In this document: piece after piece, positions 7,367 through 10,076 of the stretch | Layout: each line of letters starts with the position of its first letter | Numbering within the stretch: position 1 is the first letter of the stretch | NCBI GenBank assembly: GCA_024641365.1 | Contig: JAHEDF010000108.1 | Span: 1-10,076 of the forward strand | Direction of reading: 5' to 3' | Source: Planctomycetota bacterium | Lineage (GTDB): Bacteria; Planctomycetota; UBA11346 | Length of the DNA: 10,076 nucleotides | Program-made: the position numbers and the translations under genes | Notes under the pieces: generated by a model | What the model was told of the DNA's origin: nothing | Database searches by the model: none | The model's input: only the letters and a program-made list of their open reading frames with translations

Positions 7367-8274
7367 GCGCACAATTCGGCACCTGGATCGACACTAAAGC
7401 CACCGGACTCTATTCCCCCCAAATAAATCCAGCCCTCGTCGATGATCCTCGATTTCCATCTCTATTAGAATCCGCAAAAGGTGGCGTATCGTTTGCTGAT
7501 CACGTGGTTTTAGTAACGGGTGCCAGCGATCCAAATTCTATTGGTTACGCCATTGCTCGCAACTTTGCGAGTGGCGGCGCAAAAGTAATAATTACTGGCA
7601 GTCGTAATTTAGAAAAAATTACTGCAACAGCTGAACAGCTTGCCAAAGAAGCCGGTGCTGGTTCTGTATTACCAGCTCAAGTTAATCAAGGTGACCTTGC
7701 GCAATTAGATCAATTATTAGAACATGTAAAAGGACAGGGATTAGCGCTGACACATGTATTCCCATTTGCTGCAGTTAATCATCCGCAATTATTTGTTGGT
7801 ATTAAACCTGACGACTACGCACATGTATTTGGCATTAATGTTTTTGGAGTTTATCATCTTGCGGCAAAACATGCCCGTCAATGTCCGCGTGGAACGCCAT
7901 GGTATGTAGTAATTCCATTATCACCAAACGACGGTCGTTTACAGGGTTCCGGTCTCTACCCCGCAACCAAACAAGCACTTATTCCTATTGTTGTGCAAGG
8001 TCAAAATGAAGTCGGTGATCGACGCAATGGACATTATATCGGTGTCAGTATAGCGTGGACTCGTTCCGCATTAATGAGTCAATTAGATGCTGGTGTTGAT
8101 GCCGCAAAATCGGCTGGACTAAAAGTTTTTGAAACCCGCGATACGGCTGATGTCTGCACCCTTTGTGGTACCGCTGGAGCACAATCTTTAAAGGGTACTG
8201 TCGTGGATGCGGCAGGCGGATTTGGCTCCGTCGATCCCAAAACCATGGCTAAAGTCATGGGTGGTGGACACTAA
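7363..8274 (+). CDS. Short-chain dehydrogenase resembling FAS-I ketoreductase domain
   Basis: This 303-residue Rossmann-fold oxidoreductase has an NAD(P) site VTGASDPNSIGYAIARNFAS (51-70) followed by GGAKVIITGSR (71-81), where the basic residue suggests NADPH. Catalytic residues are visible: N159 in FGINVFG, S187 in IPLSPNDG, and Y199/K203 in YPATK. The combination TGAS..SIG, GGAKVI.T.SR, FPFAA (133-137) and PLSPN.G....GLY...K is that of the beta-ketoacyl reductase domain of fungal and mycobacterial type I fatty acid synthases rather than ordinary FabG. It therefore probably reduces a 3-ketoacyl thioester, though the carrier is unknown. AAGGA (7351-7355) seven bases before ATG supports the start. 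An extra N-terminal segment of about 45 residues (SPQINPALVDDPRFPSLLE, 18-36) precedes the fold. It appears monocistronic, ending at a hairpin. Confidence 0.85.
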   Translation: MSAQFGTWIDTKATGLYSPQINPALVDDPRFPSLLESAKGGVSFADHVVLVTGASDPNSIGYAIARNFASGGAKVIITGSRNLEKITATAEQLAKEAGAGSVLPAQVNQGDLAQLDQLLEHVKGQGLALTHVFPFAAVNHPQLFVGIKPDDYAHVFGINVFGVYHLAAKHARQCPRGTPWYVVIPLSPNDGRLQGSGLYPATKQALIPIVVQGQNEVGDRRNGHYIGVSIAWTRSALMSQLDAGVDAAKSAGLKVFETRDTADVCTLCGTAGAQSLKGTVVDAAGGFGSVDPKTMAKVMGGGH

Positions 8275-8331
8275 CCGATCAATTGGTGAGTCGATCACCT
8301 CACTCATCTGATTATTACTGCAACAACTCTC

Positions 8332-8366
8332 CCAATCGCCACCTTGTTATGCAGGGTGGCGATTGG
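8332..8366 (+). terminator. Probable intrinsic terminator of the ketoreductase gene
   Basis: A perfect 12-bp stem (8332-8343 paired with 8355-8366, CCAATCGCCACC with its complement) encloses an 11-base loop about 57 bases past the stop codon. The T-run after it is poor (CTTTGGGGTTGT), so termination may be partial, or the hairpin may serve RNA stability. Confidence 0.6.
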
Positions 8367-8559
8367 CTTTGGGGTTGTCATATGCATCACTTTTTGACCT
8401 CCTTACTAGTTGGATAGGATGCTCTCTTGAGAACGGTTCGCCAGAAGCCCTTGTCTGACATGATGTTAGTATGACAGTCAAAACGTTCACCAAATCAAAA
8501 CGGAACAGAAGGCTAAAAGCCTACATTTCCTGAAAATACTGTAAGGTTGCATTCATTAG

Positions 8560-8588
8560 AACGTCCATATAAACGTTCATATCGTTCA
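8560..8588 (+). repeat. Direct repeats in MerR leader, candidate operator
   Basis: AACGTCCATAT (8560-8570) and AACGTTCATAT (8572-8582) are near-identical 11-mers offset by 12 bases, followed by CGTTCA (8583-8588) at about one more turn. Another AACGTTCA lies at 8482-8489. They lie 25-50 bases before the start codon. Direct repeats of about 11 bp are the operator form I recall for CarH-type regulators, so autoregulation by this protein or its neighbour is plausible but inferred. Confidence 0.4.
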
Positions 8589-8612
8589 AACCTGCGCATT
8601 TCAGGAGGCTCT

Positions 8613-9452
8613 ATGCCGAACTCAAACCAATTTAGCATCCACGACGCCGCTGAGGCCGCCGGTCTCACTCCCAGTGTCATTCGTGTGTGGGAAGAACGCT
8701 ACGGATGGCCAAGTCCTAAACGTCACCGCAATGGGTATCGTGCGTTTGCTGCTCATGAAATTGAAGAATTAAAGCGAGCCGCTGTGCTCGTTCGAAATGG
8801 CATGCCAATTGGTAAGCTCATCGTTGATGGTTTTCCAAAGTGGCCTGATGAAGAAAAACGTGCGGCAGCCAAGTTGCACGATTTATCTCATACCAAATCA
8901 TTGCCGTCTCGGCCTGGCCGCATGGCTGAAAATTTACGCGATCATGTTCTTGATGGATTAAATCAATTACATGGTGGTCATATTTTAGAATCAGTGCAAC
9001 GTGCATGCATTGAATTACGTCCAGCAGATGAAGTTGCTGTGGTTATGGCACCTGCACTCGTCGGTTTAATTGAATTACAACAATATGAACGCGTTGTATC
9101 GCATGACACCGATGTGCGTGTTGCGGCAAGCAGTCGATGCCGTCAGTTACGTCAGCGTTTACCAACAACTGGCCAAGAAGTCATTGTGGCACCAGCTGCA
9201 GAATCCGACAGTGATTTTACAGCGTTGGTTATCGCCGCTTTAGCGACGCGCGGCATAAACGCGCGACAAGGCGATAAAACTGAGGCAATGATTATTGCCA
9301 GCGAAAGTGTTCCTTCCCCCGGACAACGCAAACAATTACACGTCACAGCGCTTCCATGCGAAGGATGTGTGCCACTTGCACACGTCCTTGATTTACAACG
9401 CGCTGCCAACGTTGTGCTACATTTAGATACAGCACCTGCACTTGCTGGCTAA
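8613..9452 (+). CDS. MerR-family regulator with degenerate cobalamin-binding-like C-terminus
   Basis: The 279-residue regulator starts with a winged-helix MerR DNA-binding domain (residues 6-75): FSIHDAAEAAGLTPSVIRVW followed by EERYGWPSPKRHRNGYRAF, of the CarA/LitR/MlrA subgroup. Residues 105-185 look like the helical bundle that precedes a B12 fold (LHGGHILESVQRACIEL, 119-135; MAPALVGLIEL, 145-155), and 188-275 like a Rossmann-type cobalamin fold. The expected W-x9-E-H is missing (LQQYERVVSHDTDVRVAA follows MAPALVGLIE), and where E-x-H-x-x-G should be the protein has AAESDSDF (195-202). B12 binding is therefore unlikely, or uses other residues. AGGAGG (8603-8608) four bases before ATG 8613 fixes the start; the longer frame back to TTG 8547 has no site and runs through the leader repeats. 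It converges on a related gene. Confidence 0.8.
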   Translation: MPNSNQFSIHDAAEAAGLTPSVIRVWEERYGWPSPKRHRNGYRAFAAHEIEELKRAAVLVRNGMPIGKLIVDGFPKWPDEEKRAAAKLHDLSHTKSLPSRPGRMAENLRDHVLDGLNQLHGGHILESVQRACIELRPADEVAVVMAPALVGLIELQQYERVVSHDTDVRVAASSRCRQLRQRLPTTGQEVIVAPAAESDSDFTALVIAALATRGINARQGDKTEAMIIASESVPSPGQRKQLHVTALPCEGCVPLAHVLDLQRAANVVLHLDTAPALAG

Positions 9453-9481
9453 ATTATTTAGCGTCATTGTAGTAACCATTT

Positions 9482-9513
9482 AAAGGGCCGCAGAAATCTT
9501 TCTGCGGCCTTTT
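9482..9513. terminator. Bidirectional intrinsic terminator between two regulators
   Basis: A perfect 11-bp GC-rich stem (9486-9496 with 9499-9509, GGCCGCAGAAA and complement) is flanked by AAA on the left and TTTT on the right, giving a U-run in both directions. It lies 33 bases past the MerR stop and 26 past the stop of the converging minus-strand gene, so it serves both. Confidence 0.88.
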
Positions 9514-9538
9514 ATGTTTGCTCAATTATATCAAATAA

Positions 9539-10076
9539 TTATTTATTTGCTGTTTGTGGTTCGCTTACTGTATCGCCAGGTGTTTTTGATAAGGCTAATG
9601 CGCGAGCAAATGCCCCCAATTCACATAAATTACTAATAACGTGAATTTTACTGACACATCCCAAACGTAATTTATGCACTTCACGACCACCAATAACCAA
9701 TGGTATAGAACCCAAACGTTCTGCTAAACGACATAATTCTGACGCAGTCTGTTCTGGTCTTTCAGCCGAGGTAATTGAACGCCACACCATCGCGGGTTTA
9801 TGACGCTCCACTGCGGCAATAACGGCACCATCTGGTGTATTTGGACCTAAATTAATCGAGCGAAATCCGGCTTCTTGTAAGGTGACACCCACCATTAACG
9901 AGGGCAGCAGGCAATGATGCGAGCAAATCCCGCCACCAATAGCGATAGGTGCATCCTCAGAAATACGACGAATATGTTGCCGTAAATGTTCAACTACTTG
10001 CACCACAATACCGGAAGCAACATGTTCGATGGCAATACCTTCATCGCCATGTTTCCATAATTCGCCAAGGCGAATC
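9539..10076 (-). CDS. Cobalamin-binding regulator C-terminal part (CarH/LitR-like), N-terminus outside window
   Basis: The frame is open from the right edge to the TAA at 9539-9541 (178 residues visible), so the start lies outside; GTG at 10006 is internal. The first visible residues form the B12 helical bundle with W7 and E17-H18, exactly the W-x9-E-H pattern of CarH-type proteins (ELWKHGDEGIAIEHVASG). A Rossmann part follows: PIAIGGGICSHHCLLPSL (43-60) in the place of E-x-H-x-x-G, with H53 or H54 able to be the cobalt ligand but the Glu and Gly changed, then AGFRSINLGPNTP (69-81) and PLVIGGREV near residue 130. The tail is short and polar. By resemblance to the converging neighbour, an N-terminal MerR domain is likely, but it is not visible, so a free-standing B12 protein is possible. 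If cobalamin binds, light or cofactor state may control DNA binding. Confidence 0.75.
   Translation of the reverse strand, partial: IRLGELWKHGDEGIAIEHVASGIVVQVVEHLRQHIRRISEDAPIAIGGGICSHHCLLPSLMVGVTLQEAGFRSINLGPNTPDGAVIAAVERHKPAMVWRSITSAERPEQTASELCRLAERLGSIPLVIGGREVHKLRLGCVSKIHVISNLCELGAFARALALSKTPGDTVSEPQTANK

Larger units (their letters stand above)
8275..8612. promoter_or_regulatory. 338-base intergenic region: terminator, then leader of the MerR gene
   Basis: The left part carries the hairpin terminator of the ketoreductase gene. The right part is the leader of the MerR gene and contains repeated AACGTTCA-like words (8482-8489, 8560-8570, 8572-8582, then CGTTCA at 8583-8588). A TTGACC (8394-8399) with TAGGAT (8415-8420) 15 bases on is a weak promoter candidate. 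AGGAGG (8603-8608) is the ribosome site. I see no RNA gene. Confidence 0.4.

Noticed and set aside
8547..8612. Longer N-terminus for the MerR protein from an upstream TTG
   Set aside because: No ribosome site, the extra 22 codons coincide with the leader repeats, and AGGAGG points to ATG 8613.
1..10076. Search for tRNA/rRNA genes, CRISPR repeats, transposases, integrases, toxin-antitoxin or defence genes
   Set aside because: None seen by eye on either strand; coding is dense and the gaps are short.

Overview
The window is about 45% GC by eye, densely coded and without mobile elements, RNA genes or CRISPR arrays. It looks like a chromosomal segment of a free-living Gram-negative-type bacterium. 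A secreted HEAT-repeat protein, a compatible-solute operon of the mannosylfructose type, cobalamin-type MerR regulators and a free-standing ketoreductase of fatty-acid-synthase-I type together suggest an environmental lineage, with Planctomycetota or a relative as a weak guess. Several genes have clear Shine-Dalgarno sites (GGAGG or AGGAGG); others do not.

Region 1 (1-3921, minus strand) is a tight three-gene operon: a GT4 glycosyltransferase very like mannosylfructose-phosphate synthase (2542-3921), its partner HAD phosphatase (1715-2545, 4-bp overlap), and after 10 bases a two-domain protein (1-1704, cut by the window edge). The last joins a second copy of the phosphatase domain to an (alpha/alpha)6-barrel glycoside hydrolase resembling GH100/amylo-alpha-1,6-glucosidase. 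Its HAD copy has lost the catalytic nucleophile, since Pro replaces the first Asp of DxDGT, while the other HAD motifs remain. The operon could therefore encode synthesis, dephosphorylation and turnover of a mannose-fructose (or related) disaccharide, with a dead phosphatase domain acting as a binding or regulatory module. This is the most interesting part of the window.

Region 2 (4082-7184, minus strand) holds three genes: a secreted HEAT-repeat protein, then two conserved-looking proteins of unknown function (392 and 134 residues) spaced 25 bases apart.

Region 3 (7172-8366, plus strand) holds a short-chain dehydrogenase whose motifs match the ketoreductase domain of type I fatty acid synthases, followed by a hairpin terminator. 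A 64-codon reading frame with a perfect AGGAGG site and an ATGA overlap lies just before it.

Region 4 (8367-10076) holds two convergent regulators around a bidirectional terminator. The plus-strand one is a MerR protein whose C-terminal half looks like a cobalamin domain without the ligand motifs. The minus-strand one, cut by the right edge, keeps a W-x9-E-H cobalamin motif. The pair recalls the CarA/CarH type of B12-based light or redox regulators.
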